A stretch of DNA of 64,000 nucleotides, taken from an uncultured Bacteroidia bacterium. Its GTDB lineage: Bacteria > Bacteroidota > Bacteroidia > Bacteroidales > ML635J-15. A model generated the notes under the pieces. It saw nothing but the letters and a program-made list of their open reading frames with translations. It was not told the DNA's origin and made no database searches. The stretch spans positions 1-64,000 of the forward strand of contig CADAXK010000012.1 of assembly GCA_902791865.1 (NCBI GenBank), given 5' to 3'. The position numbers were made by a program, and so were the translations under genes. Below, in pieces: positions 52,879 to 62,197 of this stretch (the stretch's first letter is position 1; each line of letters opens with the position of its first letter).

Positions 52879-54870
52879 TCAGTAGAATACTGCAAAAATA
52901 TCGTCGCAATAGATTTTTGTTTCTGATGGATTGTATAGGTATATTTTAAAATTATTGTAGGCTGAAAAATCAGTTGGCAAATCGAAATCGGCACATATAT
53001 TTACCCATTGATTGGTCTTCGACGTAAGATCCATTAACATCTTGGATGACCATATATCAGCATTTTCCGGTCCATGAGCCTCGAACACTATGCTCGATTC
53101 TGGAATTGTGTCCGCCTGATGTATCCACATAGAAACGGAGAGTTTTTTAGCAGTGGCAACATTACAAATGCTATCTACCAAAGTAATTCCGTAAGGATTT
53201 TCGCAACATGTAAGCGATGAATACTTCCCCGAATGAGAAATTTCTGTTGTCAAAGTTTGCGACTGCCCCCACTCCACCTTCTCACAATCGGAACAATAAA
53301 ACACAACATCTTTGTAATCAGACTTTTGCGGCACATAGCTGTCGCCTACATACTTGAACACATATAGTATCATTCCTGTATCAAAAGTAGTATAACGCTC
53401 CGTCTGAATTTCAACTGACTGCGGTTCCGATTGCAACTGATACTCAAAGCCCAGACTGCGAAGCACATCAAAAGGATTTTTTCCAGCGAACTCGCCAACG
53501 CAAACCATATTTTCCAAATCGCACTTCCTGCATGTAAAGAAATTTACAGCATCAGGATCAAGCAAAAGTTTGATTCCATATATGTTGCCGAACTTGCTTG
53601 TAGTTACATTATCGTTTCGATAGAAACCGCTGATTCCTCCGTAGGGTCCGTAGGGATTAGAGTACAATCCATGCACAATGTTCACTTTTTGTCCTTGATA
53701 ATTATCTCTGATATGTTTTGCGAGATAACAAGTCTGGTCGCCTGCCGATTTCCGCATATTGGCTTCAAGTCCCCATAGATTCATATACACAAAAGCAATC
53801 AAAATGAATTGCCACGAGAATTTCCATATTTTGTTTTCGCCCAATTTTCGATTAAGTTTATCAAACGCCGACATAAACATAACAGGAAAAAGGAATGCCA
53901 TTGGGAACATAAACCTAACTTCCTTGTGGGCTATAAGCGAATGCACGACAAAGAAAGGTATGAAACACCACAAATATGGATTCTTAGGATTGCGAACAAG
54001 CAGATAAATTATTGCAACTGCCATTGGAATGCCCACAAAATATGTCGGATATGATACCAAATTGTATAGGTAGAACCACCAAGGCTCCGAACCGAACCAT
54101 TCTGAACTGACTTCGGAATTTACCTTGACATAGTTGTATGGTGCAAAAACAAATTCTCCGTAGAACCAACTGTCAACACCAACACCGAGCAATGCATATA
54201 CAACGATGAAAGTTATTGCTGGCACAATGAAATACTTCCAACACTTTTTGTCTATCAGCAACGACCAAAGTCCGAAACCAAGTATGGCCAACCCCATCTG
54301 GAAACGGAATATAAACGACAAAGCCAGACATATTCCAAGTAAAATCCGAGTTTTATTATTTTGTTTTTCGGAAAAATATATTGCCAAAGCATACACAAAG
54401 AAAATCGCTCCGTATGTTTCTGACGAAAATCTACATGCCAAATAGGGAATAAACCACAACAGCAAGGAAAGTGCAAGGTAGACAACTCTGACCTTTGAAC
54501 TTGCAAAACTGCTGGCTGTATTTCTTACAAACAGCATTACTGCAACAAAGGAAAGCAACACCGTGAATAGTCTCATCAGTAACGATAATGTAAACGGGTC
54601 GGTTACAGAAATCAACGAGAATGACTTCAAAAACAAAGTACACAATGCAGGCTGTAGCATAGGACGAATCTGTGCCTCGTATTCCCATGCAATATATGGA
54701 GTGAACGTTCCCGATTTTATTCCTGCCAATTCGATAATTTGGAAAAGCTCATCAGCATGGTGGAAGCCATAGTTTGCAACTGCTGTTACAACATATACAG
54801 CAAGTGCCAGCACGGAAATTACCAAGCACAATATTTTTCTGTCCGAATAAGGGAACAACTTATTCAGCAT
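52879..54870 (-). CDS. GT22-like mannosyltransferase (multi-spanning membrane protein)
   Basis: 663 residues. The N-terminal 400 residues contain about ten transmembrane helices with the two GT-C/GT22 signatures: HHADELFQIIE in the first luminal/periplasmic loop (acidic residue in the HxDE-FQ motif) and IAHKEVRFMFPMAFL (HKExRF-xP). These are motifs of Alg9/GPI mannosyltransferases using polyprenyl-phosphate sugars. The last 200 residues (from about 450) are a soluble beta-rich domain (FVYFDIAVFY-like end). It overlaps the CNNM gene by 11 bases and is the last gene of the envelope operon. In related genomes this position usually holds a PPIase, to my memory. Confidence 0.8.
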   Translation of the reverse strand: MLNKLFPYSDRKILCLVISVLALAVYVVTAVANYGFHHADELFQIIELAGIKSGTFTPYIAWEYEAQIRPMLQPALCTLFLKSFSLISVTDPFTLSLLMRLFTVLLSFVAVMLFVRNTASSFASSKVRVVYLALSLLLWFIPYLACRFSSETYGAIFFVYALAIYFSEKQNNKTRILLGICLALSFIFRFQMGLAILGFGLWSLLIDKKCWKYFIVPAITFIVVYALLGVGVDSWFYGEFVFAPYNYVKVNSEVSSEWFGSEPWWFYLYNLVSYPTYFVGIPMAVAIIYLLVRNPKNPYLWCFIPFFVVHSLIAHKEVRFMFPMAFLFPVMFMSAFDKLNRKLGENKIWKFSWQFILIAFVYMNLWGLEANMRKSAGDQTCYLAKHIRDNYQGQKVNIVHGLYSNPYGPYGGISGFYRNDNVTTSKFGNIYGIKLLLDPDAVNFFTCRKCDLENMVCVGEFAGKNPFDVLRSLGFEYQLQSEPQSVEIQTERYTTFDTGMILYVFKYVGDSYVPQKSDYKDVVFYCSDCEKVEWGQSQTLTTEISHSGKYSSLTCCENPYGITLVDSICNVATAKKLSVSMWIHQADTIPESSIVFEAHGPENADIWSSKMLMDLTSKTNQWVNICADFDLPTDFSAYNNFKIYLYNPSETKIYCDDIFAVFY

Positions 54871-56119
54871 AAAGCATCACTTTTACGATTTTTGTACCTT
54901 TGATTTCCAGAATCCTAAAACGATACGTAACATCATTGTCGACTATTGTAACAATCTCGCCTGTCTTCGGGAAATTGCCAGAAAAATACATGATGTAGCC
55001 TGCAATAGTCTCGTACTCGTCCGATTCTGTAAGCGAATAGCCGTATTCCTCGTTGAAAGTTTCCACATCTTCAAGCCCCGACATGACATAGTTGCCGTCC
55101 TTATTGACTACAACCGACAACTCGTGCAAATCGTGCTCATCCTCAAATTCGCCAAAAATTTCCTCAAGAATGTCTTCGACAGTAACAATGCCACAAGTAC
55201 TTCCGAACTCATCAACCACTACGGCTATGCTACGGTTGGTGGTAATAAGACGACCAAAGAGCTTCTTGGCTGACATAGTTTCCGGAACAACAAGTATCTG
55301 TCGCATTATGTTCTTGATTTTCTGCGGATTCTTGAAAATGTCCTTTATGTTCACATAACCTATAATGTCATCAACATTCTCCTTGTAAACCAACAAGTTT
55401 GAATGTCCTGTCTCAACGAACATTTTGCGTACATCTTCCACCGAATCGTTTACCTGCACAGCAAGAATCTTGTTTCGCGGTATAATGCACTCGCGCAGTT
55501 TTATTGAGGAGAAATCCATTGCGTTCTGGAAAATCTTCAGCTCCTGCGCCGATTTTGCCGACGATGAGAAATCGGTACTATTATCTATTATATCCTCAAT
55601 ATCGACCTTGCTGAACATATTGTTCTTCTGGTGGTCGTCTATTCTAACACCAAAGATTCTCGTTATAAGCCGTGCAATCCACACAGAAATCACCACTATC
55701 GGATAGAACAAGAAATAGAAGAAAGCCACGGGCACAGCAAAAGTCTTCAATGCCGAGTCGCTAAGGATGCGAAACAAAGTCTTAGGCAGAAATTCCGCCA
55801 CAAAAAGCACTATCACCGTAGCTATTACTGTTTGCAGAAGCAGAATAAGCATTCCATTTCCAAGCGGAGCCAAAGGCGCAGCCAGAACTTTTGCCAAGAA
55901 AATACTGTATATGACATTAACCAGATTGTTTCCAACCAGCATGGTAGAAATGTACTGCGACGAATCCTTGGTTATGAGTGCAAGCACTTTTGAATTGAAG
56001 CCATCTTTCTTGGTCTCGATTTCAAGTCGGAGCTTGTTGGAGGTCACAAAAGCAATCTCCATGCCCGAAAAAAAGGCAGAAAGGGCGAGTGCCAGCACTA
56101 TGATTATCCAGTTCACCAT
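54860..56119 (-). CDS. CNNM/CorC-type transporter or GldE-like CBS protein
   Basis: 419 residues. Four N-terminal transmembrane helices form the DUF21/CNNM domain (VNWIIIVLALALSAFFSGMEIAFVTS with the typical FSGxE). A CBS pair follows (about 205-330: IPRNKILAVQVNDSVEDVRK, DIIGYVNIKDIFKNP, RSIAVVVDEFGSTCGIVTVEDILEEIFGE), then the C-terminal CorC_HlyC domain (YVMSGLEDVETFNEEY). It probably moves Mg2+ or another ion, or is the GldE gliding/T9SS accessory homologue, which has the same architecture. ATG overlaps the preceding stop (TAATG). Confidence 0.88.
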   Translation of the reverse strand: MVNWIIIVLALALSAFFSGMEIAFVTSNKLRLEIETKKDGFNSKVLALITKDSSQYISTMLVGNNLVNVIYSIFLAKVLAAPLAPLGNGMLILLLQTVIATVIVLFVAEFLPKTLFRILSDSALKTFAVPVAFFYFLFYPIVVISVWIARLITRIFGVRIDDHQKNNMFSKVDIEDIIDNSTDFSSSAKSAQELKIFQNAMDFSSIKLRECIIPRNKILAVQVNDSVEDVRKMFVETGHSNLLVYKENVDDIIGYVNIKDIFKNPQKIKNIMRQILVVPETMSAKKLFGRLITTNRSIAVVVDEFGSTCGIVTVEDILEEIFGEFEDEHDLHELSVVVNKDGNYVMSGLEDVETFNEEYGYSLTESDEYETIAGYIMYFSGNFPKTGEIVTIVDNDVTYRFRILEIKGTKIVKVMLYAE

Positions 56120-56343
56120 TATTTTTCTCCGTTACGCCTTTTTTCGCGTTTCTCCTCGTTACGGCGCTGCATGAAACGCATGATGAACATTCCAACGCTT
56201 ATTATTGCCATTGCATAGAAAATCCACACATTAGGAACCTCATCGTATTTAGTCTGATAATAAATGCCTGCACCAAGGCAAAATGCGCCCATTACCAACC
56301 ATAGGCACTCGACTACAATCTTAAAAATCTTATTCTTATTCAT
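56119..56343 (-). CDS. Small membrane protein of the lptC operon
   Basis: 74 residues with two transmembrane helices (about 8-28 and 38-58) and a highly basic tail (MQRRNEEKREKRRNGEK). Not recognised as a named family, but a small two-helix gene is regularly found between lptC and the CNNM gene in Bacteroidales. It overlaps lptC by 8 bases. Confidence 0.75.
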   Translation of the reverse strand: MNKNKIFKIVVECLWLVMGAFCLGAGIYYQTKYDEVPNVWIFYAMAIISVGMFIMRFMQRRNEEKREKRRNGEK

Positions 56344-56905
56344 CCTTTAAACTTATTACACCTGCGGGCTTCAATATTTTCCATTCCGAGAAATCCTGGT
56401 TCGACTCGAAACCCTCGCCAGTCAATATTTCATCTTCGGTAGTAATTCTAACAAACTTGTCGGAATACACCAACTCCTTGTTCATGTCCCAATACATCAA
56501 CTCAGTGTTAATCTTTTCGTTACGGCTGATATTGTCAACTTCCACATCCGACTTTATCTCCCAAAGTTCCTTTTCTATCAGAAATCTTGCATACGAACAT
56601 CGGAGTGTTGCAGTAACAGTTCCATAGCCATCGAAAAATCTAACATTCAGTCCGTACCTATATTCATCGTATTTCAAGTTCTGTCCCTCGAACCTCGACA
56701 ATTCCTGTGCCTTCAGTTCTACCATAACCCTGCCAGAGTCGCTATAGACAGTTTCGAATCCGAATACGGAAAATGTCGGCATATTTGAACGAGAGGTCAA
56801 CAGGTTTACCTTGTCGATGTCGTTCTTACATGAAACAAATATCGTACTTGCAACAATAGCAAGCACGATACCTGTCTTAAGAAATATTTCCTTTAACCCG
56901 GACAC
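56336..56905 (-). CDS. lptC: LPS export periplasmic protein LptC
   Basis: 189 residues. It links the LptBFG ABC transporter to LptA in LPS export. It begins with a lipoprotein-like signal (LKTGIVLAIVASTIFVSC), then the beta-jellyroll (VFGFETVYSDSGRVMVELKA, LRCSYARFLIEKELWEIKSD, ILTGEGFESNQDFSEWKI). The start is a GTG that shares one base with the TAG stop of the upstream TPR gene; no ATG lies nearby. The last residues are IISLKDE-like, as usual. Confidence 0.88.
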   Translation of the reverse strand: MSGLKEIFLKTGIVLAIVASTIFVSCKNDIDKVNLLTSRSNMPTFSVFGFETVYSDSGRVMVELKAQELSRFEGQNLKYDEYRYGLNVRFFDGYGTVTATLRCSYARFLIEKELWEIKSDVEVDNISRNEKINTELMYWDMNKELVYSDKFVRITTEDEILTGEGFESNQDFSEWKILKPAGVISLKDE

Positions 56906-58224
56906 TACTTGATAAACCTTGCGGTAGTGGTTTCGTTAATCCAACATCCAATAGTTACAGTCTGTCCAGCCTTCATGTCAACCCAGAAAGCATCCTGTTC
57001 TGATGGGAAATGTTCCGAATACCTTGCAATGAGCTGATTTGCATCGGAAGCAAGCGATGGGTCAACATTCTTAGCCTTCTGGAACTGGTCAACAACAAGC
57101 CAGTAGAGGCACTTTTTCTCGAATGCGCTTTCGCCACAATCCTTACCTCCAGCTGCATAAACCTTGCCTATAAGCATATAAGCCTTTCCGCAATTAGGAT
57201 CAGCCGACAAAGCATTGCGCGCAGCCTGACGAGCCTTGGCGTAGTTGTTCATGTTTGTGAAGTATAGTAAGCCAAGTTCGTAATACATATCGGCCTTCTT
57301 CGAACCGTCCTCTTCCAACGATATTGCTTCGTTGTAATATTGTTCAGCCTTTCCCGATTCACCACGCTTGAAATATGCCTGTCCGATTGCATGAGCAGCA
57401 GCCGAACTCTTTTCGTTTTCGTACATCACGATAGCTGCACGCATATACAAGTCGGAAAGCTTACACTCGTCGCTGTTGCCTTTTCTCAAGAGGTTAACAA
57501 TCTTCTTTGCCAATTCAACATTGGTAGGATCTGCCTCGAACTTAGGTGAGAACACATCGATTATCGACTTGCAGTCGGCTGCCGAACTAGTTACAAAGAG
57601 TTCTTCAACTGCAGTTGCAGCATCAGCAATCTTTGCCTTCTTATCCTCCTTTGTTTCCTTTTCCAACTGCTCGGCAAGTGCATCGGAGATAGCCGAATAT
57701 ATGTTAACCATAACCTCCTTCGAGATTTCTTCCTTGTTGTAACGATTCAAAGCAACCACCATATACAACTTCAACACTCCGTATGCCGTAGAATTACCAG
57801 CAACTTCGAATGTACGAGCAAGCATATCGTATACCTCCACATAATTCTGTGGGCGATACTTGTTGAGCATTATTGCCTTCGAACCAAGATACGTACCTTC
57901 CTGACCATACAGTCTTATACGCTTGTCGTAAATCATAAGCAAGGTGTCGATTGCTGCTTCACGGGCTTCGCCTTCCCTTGTTGCTATTACATTCTCAAGG
58001 ATTGTCGGACCCTGAATAAATACATTCTTTGTGGTTTTTTCTGCTACCTTGTCATCACAATTGTCGAAGCACCATTTCCATGTAGGATAAGCATCCTTGT
58101 AGTTCTTCTGATTATAGAACTCGGTGTAGGTTGACATATTAACAGTGAAATCATCCTGCGCAAACACACCAGCGGAAAAAAGCATTCCCGCTATCATCAT
58201 CAATATTAAATTACTGAGTTTCAT
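56905..58224 (-). CDS. Exported TPR protein of the lptC operon
   Basis: 439 residues with signal peptide LSNLILMMIAGMLFSAGVFAQ, then a series of TPR-like helices (EEDGSKKADMYYELGLLYFT, NYAKARQAARNALSADPNCG). A C-terminal WVDMKAGQTVTIGCWINETTTARFIK tail shows a GQxVTIGCWI motif, typical of the gene upstream of lptC in Bacteroidales. Likely periplasmic. It is 11 bases from the OMP stop. Confidence 0.85.
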   Translation of the reverse strand: MKLSNLILMMIAGMLFSAGVFAQDDFTVNMSTYTEFYNQKNYKDAYPTWKWCFDNCDDKVAEKTTKNVFIQGPTILENVIATREGEAREAAIDTLLMIYDKRIRLYGQEGTYLGSKAIMLNKYRPQNYVEVYDMLARTFEVAGNSTAYGVLKLYMVVALNRYNKEEISKEVMVNIYSAISDALAEQLEKETKEDKKAKIADAATAVEELFVTSSAADCKSIIDVFSPKFEADPTNVELAKKIVNLLRKGNSDECKLSDLYMRAAIVMYENEKSSAAAHAIGQAYFKRGESGKAEQYYNEAISLEEDGSKKADMYYELGLLYFTNMNNYAKARQAARNALSADPNCGKAYMLIGKVYAAGGKDCGESAFEKKCLYWLVVDQFQKAKNVDPSLASDANQLIARYSEHFPSEQDAFWVDMKAGQTVTIGCWINETTTARFIK

Positions 58225-58235
58225 AGTTATATAAT

Positions 58236-59510
58236 TTAATCAATTCTACTTTTTTCAAACCAATGGTCAACTAAACTAAAGTTGACGCCAACAATAAAAT
58301 AATTTTCCTTTACCAATTCGTTTTTTAAAGAACCTCTTTGCCCGTACTGCAAAGTAACATTGAAAACCGTCTTTGCATGTCGTGGCTTAAATCCTATTCC
58401 AAAAGTAATGCCATAATCTGGAACAGAAAGTTTTTTTGCATTCATATTTATGTATGAATTGTTGTAATACAAGCCCATACGATACGAAGACGACTGCCAA
58501 AGATTTTTTGGAGACTGTCTATTTGGAGTATACTCTCCTCCCAATGCAAAACCAATACTATTGTTTAGGGAATCGCATTCGCCGAAGAATTTGCTATCCT
58601 TCCAGTTCTGAAGGGTAAAATCTGCCGCAATAGACAATTTTGAATTATATGTATAGCAGGCGCCAAATCCTATTGTGTGCGGAAGTCCGATGTTTCCCTT
58701 TACCGTATCCTGACTGATAGTATCAATGACTGTTGTTGCAGCACTTGCCAATGTGTTATAAACCAATGCATACTGCTTAGCATTCAGGTCGCGATTGTAG
58801 GCATAGTATGCACCGAGTCTTAAATTATCGTCACCTATGTGAATATTATATTTCGCACCGACATCAAATGTTACATCAGATATTTTAAAAGTCCTTTGGC
58901 AAAACGAATTTACGTATGTACCAACTGAGTCATCGGCAAACACTATTGCATTTGAATGGTAAATTTTGCCGAACAGGTACGAAACGCCAACGCCCAAGCT
59001 CAAATCGGGAATTGGATTGAAGGCATTGGAAAAGAAAACCTTGTTAAGTCCGCCATCGCCCGCATAAACATAGTTCTTGTCGATGCCATACGAATTGTCT
59101 GGCGAATAAATTGAATAGCCGACATTGCTATACGGGGTTATGCCCAATGCCATCTTCCACCACTTTGCACAGGCGAATCCGACAGCGATCTGCGAAAGTT
59201 CGGCATCTGTCTTGATTTTTTTTGTAGATGGATTCGAAATTGAATATTGCCTAAATCCCGCATCGAAACCAAAGTTGAAGATGAATGTGAGCGTATCTAT
59301 TTCACCGATGCTAGCAGGACTCTTGTAGTTCACATCGTACATAAACGGAGTAGCATACCCTACGCCCCCCATCGACGAGTTTCGTGCCTGAGCATTTGTG
59401 TTGACATCACCAATGCCATAACGCGAATAAGGCGAACCAACCTTGCCCTGCGCGAATGACAGCGTAGCAAACAAAATCGCAGACATCAACAACAATAATC
59501 GTCTAATCAT
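58236..59510 (-). CDS. Outer-membrane protein of the coaX-lptC locus
   Basis: 424 residues; start at 59510 (MIRRLLLLMSAILFATLSFAQ) preferred over 59528 because it gives a clean signal peptide and overlaps the coaX stop by 8 bases. The mature N-terminus SPYSRYGIGDVN and the SMGGVGYA segment are the sequences seen in the OMP_b-barrel family paired with coaX in Bacteroidales. The rest alternates beta-strands (FKPRHAKTVFNVTLQYGQRG, NYFIVGVNFSLVDHWF). Function unknown, outer membrane. Confidence 0.85.
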   Translation of the reverse strand: MIRRLLLLMSAILFATLSFAQGKVGSPYSRYGIGDVNTNAQARNSSMGGVGYATPFMYDVNYKSPASIGEIDTLTFIFNFGFDAGFRQYSISNPSTKKIKTDAELSQIAVGFACAKWWKMALGITPYSNVGYSIYSPDNSYGIDKNYVYAGDGGLNKVFFSNAFNPIPDLSLGVGVSYLFGKIYHSNAIVFADDSVGTYVNSFCQRTFKISDVTFDVGAKYNIHIGDDNLRLGAYYAYNRDLNAKQYALVYNTLASAATTVIDTISQDTVKGNIGLPHTIGFGACYTYNSKLSIAADFTLQNWKDSKFFGECDSLNNSIGFALGGEYTPNRQSPKNLWQSSSYRMGLYYNNSYINMNAKKLSVPDYGITFGIGFKPRHAKTVFNVTLQYGQRGSLKNELVKENYFIVGVNFSLVDHWFEKSRID

Positions 59511-60234
59511 TAAATTCCAATATTTCATTCAATCCAAAGGCCACCAAATATGGCTCTGCAAAATTAGAAAAATTTATTCGTTTCTCAAAGAAAAAGCTGT
59601 CGCCTCCTGTAAAAACTACAAGCAAGTCGTCGAACCGGCGGGAGAATTCTCTTACAGTTGCTTCAACTTCGTAAAGAATGCCATTCTGAACGCCAAGGCC
59701 AATAGCCTCATTGGTATTGGTTCCGAACAAGCCTTCCATTGAGTCATCCACCTGCAATAACGGAAGTTTACCCGTAAAATTGTGTAAGGCACGAAACCTT
59801 GTATTCAGTCCTGGAGAAATGTTTCCACCAAGATATTCGCCTTCGGCAGTTAGAATGTCGTATGTTATTGCCGTACCAGAATCAATCACAAGGATGTTAC
59901 GCTTAGGGTATCGCACATACGCACCAACTACAGCCGCAACCCTGTCACTTCCGAGTGTACCAGGAGTGCCATACCTAATATTTATAGGGAACCGCAGTTT
60001 AGAATCGAAAAGCCTTACACGAAAAAAAGGATTGAATACTGCGGCAATATTTTCCTGCTCAACACTTACCGATGAAACTATACATTTTCCAATGCTATTT
60101 ACCGGCACAGCTGATTCCAATGTCGACAGCAAATCCTCCACTGCACAGCATTTAAGGCTATGAGCAATTTCTCCTTTATCAAACAGGAACATCTTTATAG
60201 ATGTGTTCCCTGCATCAACCACAAGATTATACAT
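59503..60234 (-). CDS. coaX: Type III pantothenate kinase
   Basis: 243 residues. First step of coenzyme A synthesis: pantothenate plus ATP. Motifs: LVVDAGNTSIKMFLF (phosphate loop), GTLGSDRVAAVVGAY, NILVIDSGTAITYD with the metal-binding Asp, and GGNISPGLNTRFRALHNFTGKLP, all typical. First gene of the seven-gene envelope operon. Promoter at 60251-60258. Confidence 0.95.
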   Translation of the reverse strand: MYNLVVDAGNTSIKMFLFDKGEIAHSLKCCAVEDLLSTLESAVPVNSIGKCIVSSVSVEQENIAAVFNPFFRVRLFDSKLRFPINIRYGTPGTLGSDRVAAVVGAYVRYPKRNILVIDSGTAITYDILTAEGEYLGGNISPGLNTRFRALHNFTGKLPLLQVDDSMEGLFGTNTNEAIGLGVQNGILYEVEATVREFSRRFDDLLVVFTGGDSFFFEKRINFSNFAEPYLVAFGLNEILEFND

Positions 60235-60250
60235 CCGACAAATTTTGCCA

Positions 60251-60258
60251 CAAAGGTA
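60251..60258 (-). promoter_or_regulatory. Bacteroidetes -7 element (TACCTTTG on the minus strand) of the coaX operon
   Basis: It lies 17 bases before the coaX start at 60234. Confidence 0.6.
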
Positions 60259-60259
60259 A

Positions 60260-60390
60260 GAAAATTTTAGGGCTACGACCGTTTCTGAGTTTTATGTTTA
60301 ACTTCGTTGAGGGCTTCGCCGTTCTGGTTTCATGTGCTGGCGGCGCCATGGCACGATTGTACAATTGGGGGGGTGCTTGGCTTTAATATC
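60260..60390. repeat. GC-rich intergenic segment, possible dispersed repeat remnant
   Basis: Positions 60260-60390 stand out by GC-rich stretches (GGCTTCGCCG, GGCGGCGCCATGGC, a G7 run at 60367-60373) in a region that is otherwise AT-rich. No gene with support was found in it; the short plus-strand frame has no start signal. The text resembles spacers I recall from other Bacteroidales, but no second copy is in this window. Confidence 0.3.
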
Positions 60391-60466
60391 ATACCTTATA
60401 TTATATATAGCCGAAAATATTTGTCAAAAAAAAGTTAAGAAAAATATCCATATTAAAAAATAAACT

Positions 60467-60474
60467 TATCTTTG
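60467..60474 (+). promoter_or_regulatory. Bacteroidetes -7 element TATCTTTG of the lipoprotein gene
   Basis: Exact match 59 bases before the start at 60534. Confidence 0.6.
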
Positions 60475-60533
60475 CGCCTTGTAAAAGAACTTAAAATTTA
60501 ATTAATTATTGTATAACTTAAAATTTTAGAACA

Positions 60534-61403
60534 ATGAAAAACTTTAAAATTGTTATGATTTTGGTTGCTGCTGTTGCATTTTTCTGCAGCTGTGGTGAAA
60601 AAACTGTTACCGTAAATGTGACAGAAAAGAACGATGTAGTTACTTACGATCTCTCTTCGGCAGCTTCACTTCCAATCGAACTTACCTGCACAGTAAATGC
60701 TGACGCTGGTATTAAGACTATCGAACTTTCAAGAACTATCATGAATGGCGAAACTGTTGTTAAAACTGAAGCTTACGAACTCGAAAACGCTGATTTTGAA
60801 GGTAAGGCTGATTTCTCATTCCCATGGGCTGACACTTTGTTGAAGGCAGACCTTGCTGCTGGTTACACTGTAGAATACAAAGTAACTGCTGCTGACAAGA
60901 AAGACAACCAGGATTCAAAGATCTACCCTATCAATGTTGTAGAAACTGCTACTCCACTTTCAGCTAACTGGAGCGAAGTTATCTACTTGACCCGTCCTTC
61001 TATGACTGGCTATGCACAGATTGGTAGCACTCGCGTTGATCAAGCAGAAAACACAACTATCGGTGTTAAGGTAACTAACACAAATACCAGCACTCAGACC
61101 CAGATTGAAACTGCAGCTGGTTGCGCTGGTTTCGTAGTTGTTAACACTGACGAATTTGCATCAGCAGAAGCTTTGGCAGAAGCTTACAACGCTGGTACAG
61201 CTGAAACTTCTTTGATGTTAGACTTTGATTACCATGCAAAAGCATACACTGAAAAGAATTTCATCTCAAAGGTTAACAATGAATACGTATTGGTAAAATA
61301 CACACAAGGTGATGTTTGCCCGAACGGATGGAATAACGTTGCTGGTAACGTTTATGGATTCAAGTACAAAAAGGCTGAAACTTCAACTCCAGCTGCAAAG
61401 TAA
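60534..61403 (+). CDS. Lipoprotein, apparently highly expressed
   Basis: 289 residues; lipobox VAFFCSC near residue 20. The mature part has two beta-rich segments (VTVNVTEKNDVVTYDLSS, TCTVNADAGIKTIELSRT) and a C-terminal domain (SANWSEVIYLTRPSMTGYAQ, YVLVKYTQGDVCPNGW). Codons are mainly GCT, GTT and AAG, unlike neighbouring genes, a sign of high expression. Not recognised as a family. Own promoter and a strong terminator make it monocistronic. Confidence 0.75.
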   Translation: MKNFKIVMILVAAVAFFCSCGEKTVTVNVTEKNDVVTYDLSSAASLPIELTCTVNADAGIKTIELSRTIMNGETVVKTEAYELENADFEGKADFSFPWADTLLKADLAAGYTVEYKVTAADKKDNQDSKIYPINVVETATPLSANWSEVIYLTRPSMTGYAQIGSTRVDQAENTTIGVKVTNTNTSTQTQIETAAGCAGFVVVNTDEFASAEALAEAYNAGTAETSLMLDFDYHAKAYTEKNFISKVNNEYVLVKYTQGDVCPNGWNNVAGNVYGFKYKKAETSTPAAK

Positions 61404-61431
61404 TTTGAACTACGTTTAAATTGAAAACATA

Positions 61432-61459
61432 AGAGGCTCGAAATCGAGCCTCTTTTTTT
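61432..61459 (+). terminator. Strong rho-independent terminator
   Basis: AGAGGCTCG (61432-61440), AAAT, CGAGCCTCT (61445-61453), followed by seven T. Confidence 0.9.
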
Positions 61460-61540
61460 GTGTATATAAGAAAGCTACGGAAGACAAAGATGGTGGCAAA
61501 AAATATTGAAGAAACTTATTGCAGATAAGAAAGAAAGGAG

Positions 61541-61548
61541 TAAATTTG
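61541..61548 (+). promoter_or_regulatory. Bacteroidetes -7 element TAAATTTG before the second AbiE-type pair
   Basis: The start of transcription near 61555 leaves only about 4 bases for the ATG at 61559, so the ATG at 61589 is the likelier start. Confidence 0.5.
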
Positions 61549-61588
61549 TCCCACATTTATGAGATTTTTGGGACAAGTTGAAAGAAAA

Positions 61589-62197
61589 ATGGTTAAAGAA
61601 ACTACGCAAAATATTGTTGGAGAGAGAATTACAAGAGAAGGAAGAGGTTCTTTTTTCTTTTGTCAAGATTTTTCGGATGTAGGAACACCGGAAGCTGTGA
61701 AAAAAGCTTTGCAACGCCTAAAAACATCAGGGCTACTTATCCGTATAGCACCAGGCATATATTATTATCCAAAAATTGACACAGAACTTGGACTTGGCAC
61801 ATTGTGGCCATCTATGTTAGACATAGCCTATGCCATTGCAAGACGCGACAGGGCGACAATAGCACCAACTGGCGTATATGCCCTTAATATGCTGGGATTG
61901 TCAACTCAAGTGCCTGCAAATGCCGTATTTTATACTACTGGTTCCTCACGACGAGTGCCTATAGGAAAAGGACGGGGAATACTATTTATCCATACATCAT
62001 CAACAAAAAAATTGGCTTACAAGTCGCGGCTTATGATGCTGATAGTTTCGGCAATGTGCGAAATTGGGAAAGATGGCATTAACGATACACATTTAAAAAT
62101 ACTAAAACAGTATTTGGATAATGTTGAAAAAGAAGAATATAACCACGATATACAACTTGCCCCTATTTGGGTGCGTAAAATATTGAATGAATTATGA
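61589..62197 (+). CDS. DUF6088-like AbiEi-type antitoxin
   Basis: 202 residues from 61589 (212 if from 61559). The N-terminal winged helix is in FFFCQDFSDVGTPEAVKKALQRLKTSGLLIRIAPGIYYYPK, then ALNMLGLSTQVPANAVFYTTGSSRRVPIGKGRGI. This is the DUF6088 subset of AbiEi-type antitoxins. It overlaps the toxin gene by 4 bases. It differs in sequence from the antitoxin at 4449. Confidence 0.8.
   Translation: MVKETTQNIVGERITREGRGSFFFCQDFSDVGTPEAVKKALQRLKTSGLLIRIAPGIYYYPKIDTELGLGTLWPSMLDIAYAIARRDRATIAPTGVYALNMLGLSTQVPANAVFYTTGSSRRVPIGKGRGILFIHTSSTKKLAYKSRLMMLIVSAMCEIGKDGINDTHLKILKQYLDNVEKEEYNHDIQLAPIWVRKILNEL

Noticed and set aside
60201..60386. 61-residue plus-strand frame between coaX and the lipoprotein
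   Set aside because: It overlaps the coaX start and promoter, and the text has no family resemblance or own promoter.
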